The notes below the pieces were generated by a model. That model had not been told where the DNA came from, did no database searches, and saw nothing but the letters and a program-made list of their open reading frames with translations. The translations under genes and the position numbers were made by a program. Positions 42,394 through 51,337 of a stretch of 64,000 bases of DNA are shown here, one piece after another. How positions within the stretch are numbered: position 1 is the first letter of the stretch; the number at the start of each line of letters is the position of its first letter. The DNA lies in the NCBI RefSeq assembly GCF_017942085.1, contig NZ_JAGKSP010000010.1, positions 62,001 to 126,000 on the forward strand, read 5' to 3'. The DNA is from Paenibacillus lignilyticus. GTDB lineage: Bacteria > Bacillota > Bacilli > Paenibacillales > Paenibacillaceae.

Positions 42394-44027
42394 GACAGCA
42401 ATCCTCCCTTCCGAAGCTCTTCTTGCAGCGCGCGAAGGCGGCTGTGGCGAGCGGTGAACGCGCTAATGAAGACGTCCCAGCGCGCGTCCTGCTTGGTTTT
42501 CTTATAGAGCTTATTCAGACGTTTCAACAGTTTCACGGCAGCCTTATAGCTGTCTCTGTTCTTCAGCAGAACATAGCGTTCAACAGCTTGATGGTAGAAA
42601 GGAAGCAGCAGCTCAGGCGCATCTTTCTCGATGGGCTTCAATACGCCAACCTTAAACTCAAGCGGCTCTTTACCCGAGCTGATTTGAAAATCCATCCATT
42701 GCTGCCATCTACCGTAGGACAGCAGTGCATCCTCGTAGAGATGGCGGGAATAGGGGAGCATCGCGCCAAGAGTCGCCCACATCCGCGGCTCTGCATCTTG
42801 AACATGCGTCAGCGCAGTCTCCCAATAGCCGCCATAGGAGTTGAAGTCATCGCTGCGATAACGGCTTAGCATCGGACCGACCTGCTCCAGCCAGCTCACG
42901 AGCCTTGGCCATGCCTCGGCCTGTACGAGCGCTTCTAATAACGGATCCACTTGACCCGGCTGCAGGGAGGCTCGTTTGCCTTCTGCTCTGAGCAGCGCCC
43001 AAGCATCCTCGTCCCGGTGCAGCTCGAAGAACAGCAAACATTGCGCCAGCATCCAAGGCACGCGGGACAGATGCTGCCCATGCACATCCTCGGCCTGCTG
43101 CAGCTCGCGCAATTCCTCTTCCACCAGCTCGATGCCGCCATCCAGATTCGGCCGGATCCACTTCATCCAGAACACCTGATACAGCTTGGCAAAACAGTTC
43201 AAGCTGCGGTCTTCCCTCAGCATATGCGCCCGCAAATAAGCCAGCGTTTCATTCACGCGCGGCCAATAGTCAGACGCCGGGCCAATCGGCAGCGGTTCAG
43301 CGAGGCAGCGCAGCGCCGCTTCGAGCAGCTCATCCATCGCAAGCTGCGTATGATACCCCATGAAATGACCGGAATGGCGCCAATCCTCCTGGGCCGGCTT
43401 CACCAGCTTCTCCAGTACAAACAAATAAGCATGCAGGTTAAACAGCTGCTCCGGCACCAGGGTAAGATGCGGCTTCATGTTGTGGATGCCCGTAAGCATT
43501 TCCTTCGCTTCCTGCAAGAAGCGGGGGCTGTTGTTGAAAGGGCCTAACGTCCTGCCGAACCGCGAGTGCCACTCGGCAATGCTCAGCGCGGTGAGCTCAT
43601 CCGCACTAAGCGCTGCGGGGCGAGCTGCCACAGCGGCCTTACCGATAACTTTAGTCCCCTTAGCCGAGGCGTTCGCACTCGCAACCGCTGCTGAGCGAGC
43701 ATTCACAATGGCATGTACGGAACGCCCTTGCATAGCCGCGTAATAGAGCAGCACGGCAATCACATGCTTACAGCCGCGCGATTTAACGGGACAAGAGCAT
43801 TCGCTGTCCCGGACATTTTGGAGATTCAGAACAACATCGTACATCTCTGAGCCGTCCACTGCGGCTTCTACTACGGTAGGTTCAGTCATGATGGCGGTAT
43901 GAACCCGGTCCTGCTTATAATATTGAAAGCCTCGTTTGATCGTGAGGTCGTCGAAATGGGTACCCACCTGCGCGACGAGCGCGGTCCAAGCGGCGTCATC
44001 GATGGAGAAAGGGAGTTTCATCGTCAT
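42390..44027 (-). CDS. SWIM zinc-finger protein
   Basis: 545 residues from the ATG at 44027, 9 bases after AGGAG; a GTG at 44045 is less likely. The SWIM finger CSCPVKSRGCKHVIAVLLY (CxC...CxH) is near residues 75-95, a nucleic-acid or protein-binding zinc motif. The remaining 450 residues are helical, with no recognised domain. Association of SWIM proteins with SNF2 ATPases in bacteria is a known arrangement, and here the two genes overlap by 4 bases. It probably targets the ATPase to its substrate. Confidence 0.9.
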   Translation of the reverse strand: MTMKLPFSIDDAAWTALVAQVGTHFDDLTIKRGFQYYKQDRVHTAIMTEPTVVEAAVDGSEMYDVVLNLQNVRDSECSCPVKSRGCKHVIAVLLYYAAMQGRSVHAIVNARSAAVASANASAKGTKVIGKAAVAARPAALSADELTALSIAEWHSRFGRTLGPFNNSPRFLQEAKEMLTGIHNMKPHLTLVPEQLFNLHAYLFVLEKLVKPAQEDWRHSGHFMGYHTQLAMDELLEAALRCLAEPLPIGPASDYWPRVNETLAYLRAHMLREDRSLNCFAKLYQVFWMKWIRPNLDGGIELVEEELRELQQAEDVHGQHLSRVPWMLAQCLLFFELHRDEDAWALLRAEGKRASLQPGQVDPLLEALVQAEAWPRLVSWLEQVGPMLSRYRSDDFNSYGGYWETALTHVQDAEPRMWATLGAMLPYSRHLYEDALLSYGRWQQWMDFQISSGKEPLEFKVGVLKPIEKDAPELLLPFYHQAVERYVLLKNRDSYKAAVKLLKRLNKLYKKTKQDARWDVFISAFTARHSRLRALQEELRKGGLLS

Positions 44028-44208
44028 AATTGGCGTCTCCTGCACGTAAATTCATAAACTGCATTCTATTATATCAGGTTTCGATTCACACAAAGGCGAA
44101 CAGAGGCTATATTCCTTGAAAAGAAATAGCCACATTCAAAAACCCGAACAATCCACAAACAATCGGATAAATAGTTCGCTTATAACCATCGGAAATCACA
44201 TATTTTCA

Positions 44209-44237
44209 TTGACAGCGCCGACTAATAGCATTAACCT
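44209..44237 (+). promoter_or_regulatory. Candidate promoter for the riboswitch leader
   Basis: TTGACA (44209-44214) and TAACCT (44232-44237) are 17 bases apart, about 35 bases before the aptamer. The stretch 44046-44208 shows nothing else recognisable. Confidence 0.5.
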
Positions 44238-44273
44238 AATAAAGGATTTACCCAATTAAACATTATTTAATCG

Positions 44274-44338
44274 TTCGTATATCCTCAACAATATGGTTTG
44301 GGGGTTTCTACAAGGAGCCAAAGAATCCTAACTACGAG
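44274..44338 (+). promoter_or_regulatory. Purine riboswitch aptamer, guanine class
   Basis: P1 pairs TTCGTA (44274-44279) with TACGAG (44333-44338). P2 is CCTCAA / TTTGGGG around the conserved loop AATATGG. J2/3 reads TTTCTAC (44305-44311). P3 is AGGA / TCCT around GCCAAAGAA. The J3/1 specificity base is C44332 in AACTAC, which indicates guanine/hypoxanthine rather than adenine (U). Position 24 is U instead of the usual A. It controls the downstream purine permease. Confidence 0.92.
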
Positions 44339-44392
44339 CATAGGGGTACGTGTATCTATGACCCTCCCTATGCTTGCAGGTTAGGTTTTTTT
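44327..44392 (+). terminator. Riboswitch expression platform: terminator overlapping the aptamer
   Basis: The 5' arm 44327-44345 (CCTAAC...GCATAGGG) pairs with 44366-44385 (CCCTATGC...GTTAGG), with one mismatch and one bulge, followed by T8. The 5' arm contains the 3' strand of P3, the J3/1 joint and the 3' strand of P1, so aptamer and terminator exclude each other. Confidence 0.8.
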
Positions 44393-44441
44393 TATTTGGG
44401 GGAAGCTAGGTCAACAAGGTTTACAGGAGGCGCTGCAAGAC

Positions 44442-45740
44442 ATGGACAAACTATTTAAGCTGCAAGAACGCGGAACTACCGTGTCAACGGAAGTCATGGC
44501 GGGGATCACCACTTTTCTGACGATGGTTTATATCGTCATCGTAAACCCGGGTATTCTGAGCGAAGCGGGCATGGATTTCCATGGCGTATTCATCGCTACG
44601 GTGCTGGCCAGTATCGTCGCGACGTTAATTATGGGCGTATTCTCGAATTATCCGATCGTCATTGCGCCGGGTATGGGGTTAAATGCTTATTTTGCCTTCA
44701 GTGTTGTAGGGGGAAGCGGGATATCGTGGCAGGTGGCGCTGGGAGCTGTGTTTGTCGCGGGCGTTCTGTTCGTGCTGCTGTCGCTGACTTCGTTCCGTTA
44801 CGCGCTGCTGGATGCGATTCCTACAAGTCTGAAGCATGCCATCACGGCGGGAATCGGCTTGTTCATTACATTCATCGGCTTGCAAAATGCAAAAATCATC
44901 GTAGACTCTCCGGCAACGCTGCTGACACTAGGCGATCTCTCTGCACCGATGACGCTGCTTACTATAGTTGGCCTTGTTATTTCTCTTATTCTAATGGCTT
45001 ACCGCGTACGCGGGTTTCTGTTTATAGGCATGATCATTACAGCCATCATTGCGTTGATAACCGGACAGATGCACTTCCCCGATGCCATTGTTTCGATGCC
45101 GAGCGGACTGTCTGCAACAGCCTTCCAGCTGGATATTGGCAGTGTGTTTACGAAAGGGCTCTATTCGGTCATCTTCACCTTCCTGCTGATCACGTTGTTT
45201 GATACGACAGGCACCATGCTGGGTGTAGCCGAGCAGGCCAATCTGTTGAAAGATAATAAATTCCCCCGCTCCCAAGGAGCCTTGCTGGCTGATGCCGCCG
45301 GTACAACGGTCGGCGCGCTGCTTGGAACGAGTCCGACTTCTGCTTATATCGAATCCAGTGCAGGTGTTGCGATCGGCGGCAGAACGGGCCTTACGGCTGT
45401 AGTCGTTAGCATCCTTCTGGCAGTCACCTTATTCTTCTCGCCGGTTGTATCCGTGCTCGCCGGCATTCCGGCCATTACGGCGCCCGCGCTGATTATCGTT
45501 GGTTTCTTAATGCTGAACGTGCTGCGCAAAATCGAATGGAATGACATCGAGGAAGCGTTCCCCGCATTTCTCATCGTCGTCCTTATGCCGCTAACGTACA
45601 GCATTGCGACAGGCATCGGCGTTGGCTTTATCGTCTATCCGATTCTGAAGCTGGTGCGCGGCAAGCGCAAGGACGTGCACCCGATTTTCTATTTGTTTGC
45701 GGTGCTGTTCTTCATCCAACTCGCATTTTTCAATCATTAA
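44442..45740 (+). CDS. pbuG: Guanine/hypoxanthine permease, AzgA/PbuG type (NCS2)
   Basis: 432 residues; AGGAGG lies 11 bases before the ATG. About twelve membrane segments. Family signatures are EVMAGITTFLTMVYIVIVNP near residue 17, APGMGLNAYFAF near 78, TLFDTTGTMLGVAEQA near 255, and TSPTSAYIESSAGVAIGGRTG near 295. It imports hypoxanthine and guanine by proton symport. The guanine-class riboswitch in its leader supports the substrate. The PbuG versus PbuO paralogue cannot be separated from sequence alone. Confidence 0.9.
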   Translation: MDKLFKLQERGTTVSTEVMAGITTFLTMVYIVIVNPGILSEAGMDFHGVFIATVLASIVATLIMGVFSNYPIVIAPGMGLNAYFAFSVVGGSGISWQVALGAVFVAGVLFVLLSLTSFRYALLDAIPTSLKHAITAGIGLFITFIGLQNAKIIVDSPATLLTLGDLSAPMTLLTIVGLVISLILMAYRVRGFLFIGMIITAIIALITGQMHFPDAIVSMPSGLSATAFQLDIGSVFTKGLYSVIFTFLLITLFDTTGTMLGVAEQANLLKDNKFPRSQGALLADAAGTTVGALLGTSPTSAYIESSAGVAIGGRTGLTAVVVSILLAVTLFFSPVVSVLAGIPAITAPALIIVGFLMLNVLRKIEWNDIEEAFPAFLIVVLMPLTYSIATGIGVGFIVYPILKLVRGKRKDVHPIFYLFAVLFFIQLAFFNH

Positions 45741-45770
45741 AAAAGTTTGGAAAGTATGAGTGAAACTTTT
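45741..45770 (+). terminator. Weak terminator-like hairpin
   Basis: AAAAGTTT (45741-45748) and AAACTTTT (45763-45770) form an 8-bp AT-rich stem starting directly after the permease stop. Strength is doubtful. Confidence 0.35.
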
Positions 45771-45872
45771 GTGGGATACCACTTGTATTCTAGAAAAAAC
45801 CTAACATTTTCTTGCTATACTGACAAAGCAGCAAACAAATGTAACCGCCACAGGGGATAGGAGTCAGTCAGC

Positions 45873-46340
45873 ATGAATAGAGTCGTTGGATTGGGAGAAT
45901 GGGTTTGTTCAGGCAACCAAGTAGAGACTATCACAACCTTCTCCCTGTCCACCTGCGTGGCGGTTACAGCTTACTGCCCGGTTAAGAAAGTAGCGGGCTT
46001 AATTCATATCGTGCTTCCGCAGCCGCTTTCCGCGAAGGACGAGGTCAAACGGCCGGGCCATTTTGCCACAACGGGCGTTCCATTACTTATTCGCAAGATG
46101 GTGGAGCAGTTTGGCTGCCGCAAGGACAACCTGATTATCCAGCTGTTCGGAGGCGCACAGCCGAAGAAGCGGGATTACTTCCGGATTGGAAGCCGCAACT
46201 TGGAGCAAGTGCAGCTCATGCTGCAGCGTATGAATATAGAGCCAATTAAGGCAGAAGTCGGCGGTCATGTAAGCCGTACGCTAATGATGAGTGTCAAGAC
46301 AGGCGAGATTAAACTCTCAACGTTACCTCTCAGTTCGTAA
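45873..46340 (+). CDS. cheD: CheD-like chemoreceptor glutamine deamidase
   Basis: 155 residues. The CheD fold is recognisable: TFSLSTCVAVTAYCPVKKVA with the catalytic Cys near residue 28, then GLIHIVLPQP with the catalytic His near 45, and later QLFGGAQ and RIGSRNLEQ. CheD deamidates glutamines in chemoreceptors and also binds CheC. No che cluster is adjacent, so this is a solitary copy; it is followed 91 bases on by a diguanylate cyclase gene. GGAG is about 10 bases before the ATG. Confidence 0.85.
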   Translation: MNRVVGLGEWVCSGNQVETITTFSLSTCVAVTAYCPVKKVAGLIHIVLPQPLSAKDEVKRPGHFATTGVPLLIRKMVEQFGCRKDNLIIQLFGGAQPKKRDYFRIGSRNLEQVQLMLQRMNIEPIKAEVGGHVSRTLMMSVKTGEIKLSTLPLSS

Positions 46341-46431
46341 GAAGAGTACACAATCACCGACATTACACCTAGAGGAAATTCACCATTGTTGTCGAATGAT
46401 GACTGATAACCTATCAAGCAGGTGCGCAGAC

Positions 46432-47835
46432 ATGACGACTTGGACCGGTACGACCACAATTATAAGTACAATTGCAGCGGCTCTCTTATGGGGCCGCTTC
46501 TATTACGTTCGGATGCGCAGAGCAGGAGCGCAGCTCAAAGCGCTTCAGTTGGAATATGCGGCTTTGCTGCGAGAGCAGCAGGGGATTACGTTCAAAATTA
46601 AGAAGATTGACGGCCGGTATTGCTACACGATGGCTGACGGTCAACTGTTCTATAGGCTCGGGCTGACGCAAGCGGACATCGGCAAGACGATGGAGGATAT
46701 CTTCCCGGAGAGTATGCACGCTTATATTAGAAGCATATATGACCGGGCATGGGCAGGCGAACAGTTTCAATATGAATCCGAGCTAAAAGGATATACCTAT
46801 CTGAACAGTGTCATGCCTATTAAGAAAGATGGCCAAACGGTGGAAGTCATCATCGTTGGCAGCGACATTACCGAGCGGAAGAAAGCAGAGAAGGACATGC
46901 AAGAGAGCGAAGACCGCTATCGCCGCTTAGTGGATTTGTCTCCGGATGCGATTATGGTGATCGGGAACGGCAAGCTTGTACTGGCCAATCAGAAGGCCAT
47001 ACAATATCTGGGTGACGGCAGTCTCGAGAAGCTAATGGAGCGTCCGCTTGGGACGATCGTGCATCCGGATTATTTGACAAGGGCAAGCAAGCATGTCCAG
47101 CAAGTGCTCGAGAGAAGGGATGTCCTGCGGCCTTTCGAGAGCGTCTATTTGCGCTTGGATGGGCAGCCGTTTGATGTCGAAGTGACAGCATCCTGGATGC
47201 AATATAACGGCGAGTCTGCCGTTATGGTTATTTTCCGGGACATTACGCAGCGTAAGCTGGAGAAACAGCAATTGCAGGAATCGAATAAGCTGCTCTCTCA
47301 GCTGGCCCATGTCGACGGATTGACGGGCATCGCCAACCGCAGGTTTTTTGACGATATGTTCGATAAAGAATGGGAGCTGGCCGTTCATGGGGCGCTTCCG
47401 TTGTCGGTTATCCTTTGCGACATTGACTATTTTAAAGCGTATAATGATAGCTACGGGCATCAAGAAGGAGATACCTGCTTGCGGCAGGTGGCCGGTGTAC
47501 TGAACCGTTTACCGCTGGCGAACGGCGGTGTGGTCGCGCGTTATGGCGGAGAGGAATTTATTATCCTGCTGCCGGAGACGAGCCTGGAAGATGCGGCGGC
47601 GATCGGCGGCATGCTGGGCGACAGCATGATGAAGCTGGCGATTCCGCACCGTGCTTCTCGCGTCAGCAGCTCGGTTACGATTAGTGTAGGCGTGGCAGCA
47701 ATAACGCCGACAGCCTGGGCAGATAAAGAGGTGCTCGTTCGCCATGCGGACACGGCTCTCTATGAAGCGAAGCAGCAGGGGCGGAATCAAATGAAGATCT
47801 ATGGCAGTGAATCTATGGTTAAAGAAGGTGTGTAG
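46432..47835 (+). CDS. Diguanylate cyclase with N-terminal membrane segment and two PAS domains
   Basis: 467 residues from ATG 46432, 8 bases after AGGTG. One hydrophobic segment at about residues 7-24 (TIISTIAAALLWGRFYYV). Two PAS-like domains follow, the first ending VIIVGSDITERKKAE and the second AVMVIFRDITQRKLE. The GGDEF domain begins HVDGLTGIANRRFFD and has the active-site RYGGEEF near residue 372. No RxxD inhibitory site precedes it. It makes cyclic di-GMP. The next gene starts directly after its stop. Confidence 0.92.
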   Translation: MTTWTGTTTIISTIAAALLWGRFYYVRMRRAGAQLKALQLEYAALLREQQGITFKIKKIDGRYCYTMADGQLFYRLGLTQADIGKTMEDIFPESMHAYIRSIYDRAWAGEQFQYESELKGYTYLNSVMPIKKDGQTVEVIIVGSDITERKKAEKDMQESEDRYRRLVDLSPDAIMVIGNGKLVLANQKAIQYLGDGSLEKLMERPLGTIVHPDYLTRASKHVQQVLERRDVLRPFESVYLRLDGQPFDVEVTASWMQYNGESAVMVIFRDITQRKLEKQQLQESNKLLSQLAHVDGLTGIANRRFFDDMFDKEWELAVHGALPLSVILCDIDYFKAYNDSYGHQEGDTCLRQVAGVLNRLPLANGGVVARYGGEEFIILLPETSLEDAAAIGGMLGDSMMKLAIPHRASRVSSSVTISVGVAAITPTAWADKEVLVRHADTALYEAKQQGRNQMKIYGSESMVKEGV

Positions 47836-48495
47836 GTGGCGAAGCAGAAGTTTTATGTCGTTTGGGTAGGGAGAAAGCCGGGCGTATACAGCAATTGGAG
47901 TGAGTGCCAGGCTCAAACAAGCGGGTTTGACGATGCGAAATTCAAGTCCTATGAAACAAGGGCTGCGGCCGACGAAGCCTATCAAGGCGGCTGGAAGAAG
48001 CACTGGGGACAAGGCAGCGGAAGCGCCGGAAGCAGCTCCGGGCAGAGCTTTAAACGGAAGAGCGCCGCAGCGGAAGCGGGAAGCGAAGAGATCGATTACA
48101 ACAGCATCTCCGTAGACGTAGGGACGAACGGCAATCCCGGACCCGTGGAATATAAAGGCGTGGATACGCAAACGGGCGAAGTGATCTTCGCCGTAGGCCC
48201 GATATCCAAAGGCACGAACAATCTCGGAGAGTTTCTCGCCATTGTGCATGGACTGGCTTATTTGAAGAAGCTTGGCAGCAATAAGACGGTATACAGCGAT
48301 TCGATGAATGCACTCAAATGGGTGAGGCAGAAGGAAGTATCCTCTACGCTTGTCAGGGATGCGTCAACGGCAGAAATATGGGGCATGGTAGACCGGGCCA
48401 TCAAGTGGCTGCAAACCAATACGTATTCGAATAAAGTGCTGAAGTGGCAGACGAAGCAGTGGGGCGAAATTAAAGCGGATTACGGGCGTAAATAA
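47836..48495 (+). CDS. Ribonuclease H with N-terminal hybrid-binding (viroplasmin-like) domain
   Basis: 219 residues; GTG start right after the preceding TAG, with AAGGTGTG upstream. The N-terminal domain FYVVWVGRKPGVYSNWSECQ and then GFDDAKFKSYETRAAADEAY binds RNA/DNA hybrids. A Gly/Ser linker leads to the RNase H fold: first catalytic Asp in SVDVGTNGNPGP, Glu in NNLGEFLAIVHG, Asp in VYSDSMNALKW and the final Asp in KADYG. It cuts RNA in RNA/DNA hybrids. Cotranscribed with the diguanylate cyclase gene. Confidence 0.93.
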   Translation: MAKQKFYVVWVGRKPGVYSNWSECQAQTSGFDDAKFKSYETRAAADEAYQGGWKKHWGQGSGSAGSSSGQSFKRKSAAAEAGSEEIDYNSISVDVGTNGNPGPVEYKGVDTQTGEVIFAVGPISKGTNNLGEFLAIVHGLAYLKKLGSNKTVYSDSMNALKWVRQKEVSSTLVRDASTAEIWGMVDRAIKWLQTNTYSNKVLKWQTKQWGEIKADYGRK

Positions 48496-48540
48496 GCGTC
48501 CGTTCTACGCTGAATACAGGTAGATGAACGGAGTACGCAT

Positions 48541-48849
48541 ATGGCTTTTCAAGAGATTACCGAACAGGAATGGCTGGGAGAATCCAAAGCGGAGAAGGAG
48601 CGGGAAGCGATCTACTTCTTCACGCCGCTCTGCGGGACATGCAAGCTGGGGCTGCGCATGCTCGAAATCGCAGCAGCGGCCGGCAGCACAACGCCGATTC
48701 GGACGATGAATATCAATTTCACACCGACTCTGCGAGACGGATGGCGAATTACAAGCGTGCCTTGTCTAGTCCTTCTGGAGGGCGGAGAACCGGTCCGTTT
48801 CGAATACGCAATGAGGTCTGTCGATGACCTGTATCGACTGCTTAAATAA
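48541..48849 (+). CDS. Thioredoxin-like protein (CGTC)
   Basis: 102 residues; GGAG is 8 bases before the ATG. The thioredoxin fold has a redox motif in FFTPLCGTCKLGLRML near residues 27-42 and the cis-Pro in ITSVPCLVLLEGG near 75. CGTC is less reducing than thioredoxin CGPC, and the family resembles YtpP-like proteins. Cytosolic. Probably the last gene of the transcript with RNase H. Confidence 0.85.
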   Translation: MAFQEITEQEWLGESKAEKEREAIYFFTPLCGTCKLGLRMLEIAAAAGSTTPIRTMNINFTPTLRDGWRITSVPCLVLLEGGEPVRFEYAMRSVDDLYRLLK

Positions 48850-48882
48850 CGTTCCTTTCTTTATAGAAAGGGACGTTTTTTT
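48848..48882 (+). terminator. Rho-independent terminator
   Basis: AACGTTCCTTTCT and AGAAAGGGACGTT pair with one mismatch around a 4-base loop; T7 follows. Confidence 0.9.
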
Positions 48883-48992
48883 CATTTTTTTTTGAGAAAA
48901 AATAGAAATCTAACAGTTACTAAATAACTTTACTAACGACTGTGTGGTACATTAGTATCAGATTAGTCCGAAAGCACGATTTTTGGTGGAAT

Positions 48993-49022
48993 TTGTCGAA
49001 AATACCGCTTTACTATCATACT
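48993..49022 (+). promoter_or_regulatory. Possible promoter of the GGDEF-EAL gene
   Basis: TTGTCG (48993-48998) and CATACT (49017-49022) are 18 bases apart, just ahead of GAGGAGG. Confidence 0.4.
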
Positions 49023-49049
49023 AGAAGCTGATTGAGGAGGCGGGGTTTG

Positions 49050-51335
49050 TTGAAGGCGAATTTCAAGCCCTTTCTGTTTATATTACTATGCTCTACCTTG
49101 CTGGTCGCCGGAATCAGCTTCTTCTCTTACTCGCAGTCCAAGTCCATTCTGAAAGAGAAGATGACGCTCTCGACGCAGCAGATGGTGATGCAGTCTGTCG
49201 ATAAATTGAACCTGATGTTACGGAGTTACGAGGACCTGACCTATAACTTTATTACGGACAACGTGATCTTAAGCAATTTGGCCGAGTACAGCAGCGACAG
49301 CAGCGACCAGTTGGACCGCTACACCGCTGCGAATGCCATCAAAACAACCATTGCGGTCCGTTTCTTCAGCAAAGGCGAAATTACGGCCGTTCACCTCTTG
49401 CCCCAGGATTCCAAACTGAAAGCCATTACGACGAATCCTCCTGATGTACCCAGCATCGATTACACACATACAGACTGGTATAAACAAGCTTTGGCCGGAG
49501 GCAGGACAGCATGGCATGAAACGAAGAGTGCGGGCTACATGTCCGGTTTGTCATCGTTTGCGATCAGCCGCAGTTTGACGCTGAGTTCCGGACAGCGATA
49601 TCTGCTTATGGTCGAAATCAGTACTCATATACTGAACGATACGCTCTCCGAGAGACAGCTTGGCGACGGCGGCGAGATTGTACTGCTGGATGGCAGCAAT
49701 CGTCTGCTAAGCCCGGCTCATGGTGCAACTGAAGGAGAGGTTTACTCGATTCCTTCTCTGAACCTGGCCAATATCGACAAAGATGCCTCCTTGTCGACGA
49801 TCGATACCGCTACGGTCAAGGTGAACGGTGCCAAGCAGCTCATTGTCGCAGGCAAGCTGTCCGTCGCGTATTGGAAGGTAGAGGCGGTCATTCCGGTCTC
49901 GGAGCTGGTGAAGGATACAAGTAAAATTCGCAATACAACGCTCGCAAGCGTGATTACCATCGCGATCGTGACGTATTTGCTCAATTATTTGTACCAGCGC
50001 AGGCGAAGTGATGCCAGAATCCGCTACATGGCCTATCATGACCATTTGACGGACTTAGCGAATCGCAAGCTGTTTAACGAGCTCTTGGAGAAGGAGATCG
50101 GCGTTGCCAAGCAGCATGGGCAGCGTTTTGCCGTAATGTTTATCGATTTAGACCGGCTCAAGATTATTAACGATACGTTCGGACATGGTGCAGGCGATAA
50201 GCTGCTTGTCGATATTTCGGGCAAGCTGAAGCGGCAGCTCGATAAAGCCTTTACCATTGCGCGATTTGGCGGAGATGAGTTTCTGGTGCTGATGCCCCAA
50301 ATCGGCGAGTATGACGAAGTGGAAGCGGTTATTTATGAAATCTCAGCGCTTATCCAGCAGCCTATCTATTATCAGGATAAAGAATTGTTCGTTTCCGCCA
50401 GCATCGGCGTTAGTATTTATCCGCTGCATGGCGAGGACGGACAGTCGCTCATCAAGAATGCGGATATGGCGATGTACAGCGTCAAGGAAAGCGGGCGCAG
50501 CAGCCACAGGTATTACGATGCGGCGATGGATAAGAAATCGTACGGCAACCTGTCGCTGGAGCGGGATTTGCGCAAGGCGCTGGAGCGGGAGCAGCTGCTG
50601 CTGATGTATCAGCCGCAATTTGAGCTCGCAACCGGGCGAATCGCCGGCGTCGAGGCGTTGGTCAGGTGGAGGCATCATGAGCATGGGCTCATTTCACCGG
50701 CTGAATTCATCCCGATTGCCGAGGATTCCCGCCTGATCATCCCGATCGGTGAATGGATTCTATATACAGCCTGCAAGCAGAATAAGGCATGGCAGGATGC
50801 CGGATTGCCCGCGGTACAGGTTTCCGTCAATTTATCCATTCATCAATTCCAGAGCAACGGCATTATTGAAACGGTATCGTGTGTTTTGAAGCGGACGGGG
50901 CTTGAGGCACAGTATCTGGAGCTTGAAATTACGGAATCCATTGCGATGCAGGATGTCGAGAAGGTCATTCTTACGCTGCAAGGGCTGTCCGAGCTGGGCG
51001 TCAAAATATCCATCGATGATTTTGGAACAGGCTACTCTTCACTCAGTTATTTGAAGAACTTCCCCATTCACCGACTCAAGGTGGACAAGTCCTTCTTGGA
51101 CGACATGATCGAGAACCCGAAGGAACGCGCGATTGTCGGAGCCATTATCGTCATGTCGCACAGCTTGAATTTGAGCGTAACTGCCGAAGGCGTCGAGACG
51201 ATGGAGCAAGTGAAGCTGCTTAGCGAATTGAATTGCGATGATGTTCAGGGATACATATTCAGCCGCCCTCTCTCGCCGGAAGATTGCGCGAGTCGTCTAG
51301 TCGAAAATGTCAGTTATGCAGGCAGGAGGCCATAG
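49050..51335 (+). CDS. Membrane GGDEF-EAL protein (diguanylate cyclase/phosphodiesterase) with extracellular sensor
   Basis: 761 residues from the TTG at 49050, 9 bases after GAGGAGG. Two membrane segments (about 5-25 and 295-315) bracket an extracellular dCache-like sensor (HTDWYKQALAGGRTAWHET). The GGDEF domain has HLTDLANRKLFNELL and the active-site RFGGDEF near 406. The EAL domain is complete: GVEALVRWRH near 533, VSVNLSIHQF, LEITESIAM, DDFGTGYSSLSYL, KVDKSF and AEGVET, so both synthesis and degradation of cyclic di-GMP are possible. The next gene, a binding lipoprotein, starts 3 bases after its stop. Confidence 0.93.
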   Translation: MKANFKPFLFILLCSTLLVAGISFFSYSQSKSILKEKMTLSTQQMVMQSVDKLNLMLRSYEDLTYNFITDNVILSNLAEYSSDSSDQLDRYTAANAIKTTIAVRFFSKGEITAVHLLPQDSKLKAITTNPPDVPSIDYTHTDWYKQALAGGRTAWHETKSAGYMSGLSSFAISRSLTLSSGQRYLLMVEISTHILNDTLSERQLGDGGEIVLLDGSNRLLSPAHGATEGEVYSIPSLNLANIDKDASLSTIDTATVKVNGAKQLIVAGKLSVAYWKVEAVIPVSELVKDTSKIRNTTLASVITIAIVTYLLNYLYQRRRSDARIRYMAYHDHLTDLANRKLFNELLEKEIGVAKQHGQRFAVMFIDLDRLKIINDTFGHGAGDKLLVDISGKLKRQLDKAFTIARFGGDEFLVLMPQIGEYDEVEAVIYEISALIQQPIYYQDKELFVSASIGVSIYPLHGEDGQSLIKNADMAMYSVKESGRSSHRYYDAAMDKKSYGNLSLERDLRKALEREQLLLMYQPQFELATGRIAGVEALVRWRHHEHGLISPAEFIPIAEDSRLIIPIGEWILYTACKQNKAWQDAGLPAVQVSVNLSIHQFQSNGIIETVSCVLKRTGLEAQYLELEITESIAMQDVEKVILTLQGLSELGVKISIDDFGTGYSSLSYLKNFPIHRLKVDKSFLDDMIENPKERAIVGAIIVMSHSLNLSVTAEGVETMEQVKLLSELNCDDVQGYIFSRPLSPEDCASRLVENVSYAGRRP

Positions 51336-51337
51336 CT

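Noticed and set aside
44274..44338. Adenine riboswitch
   Set aside because: The J3/1 specificity base is C (AACTAC), not U, and the gene is a guanine/hypoxanthine-type permease.
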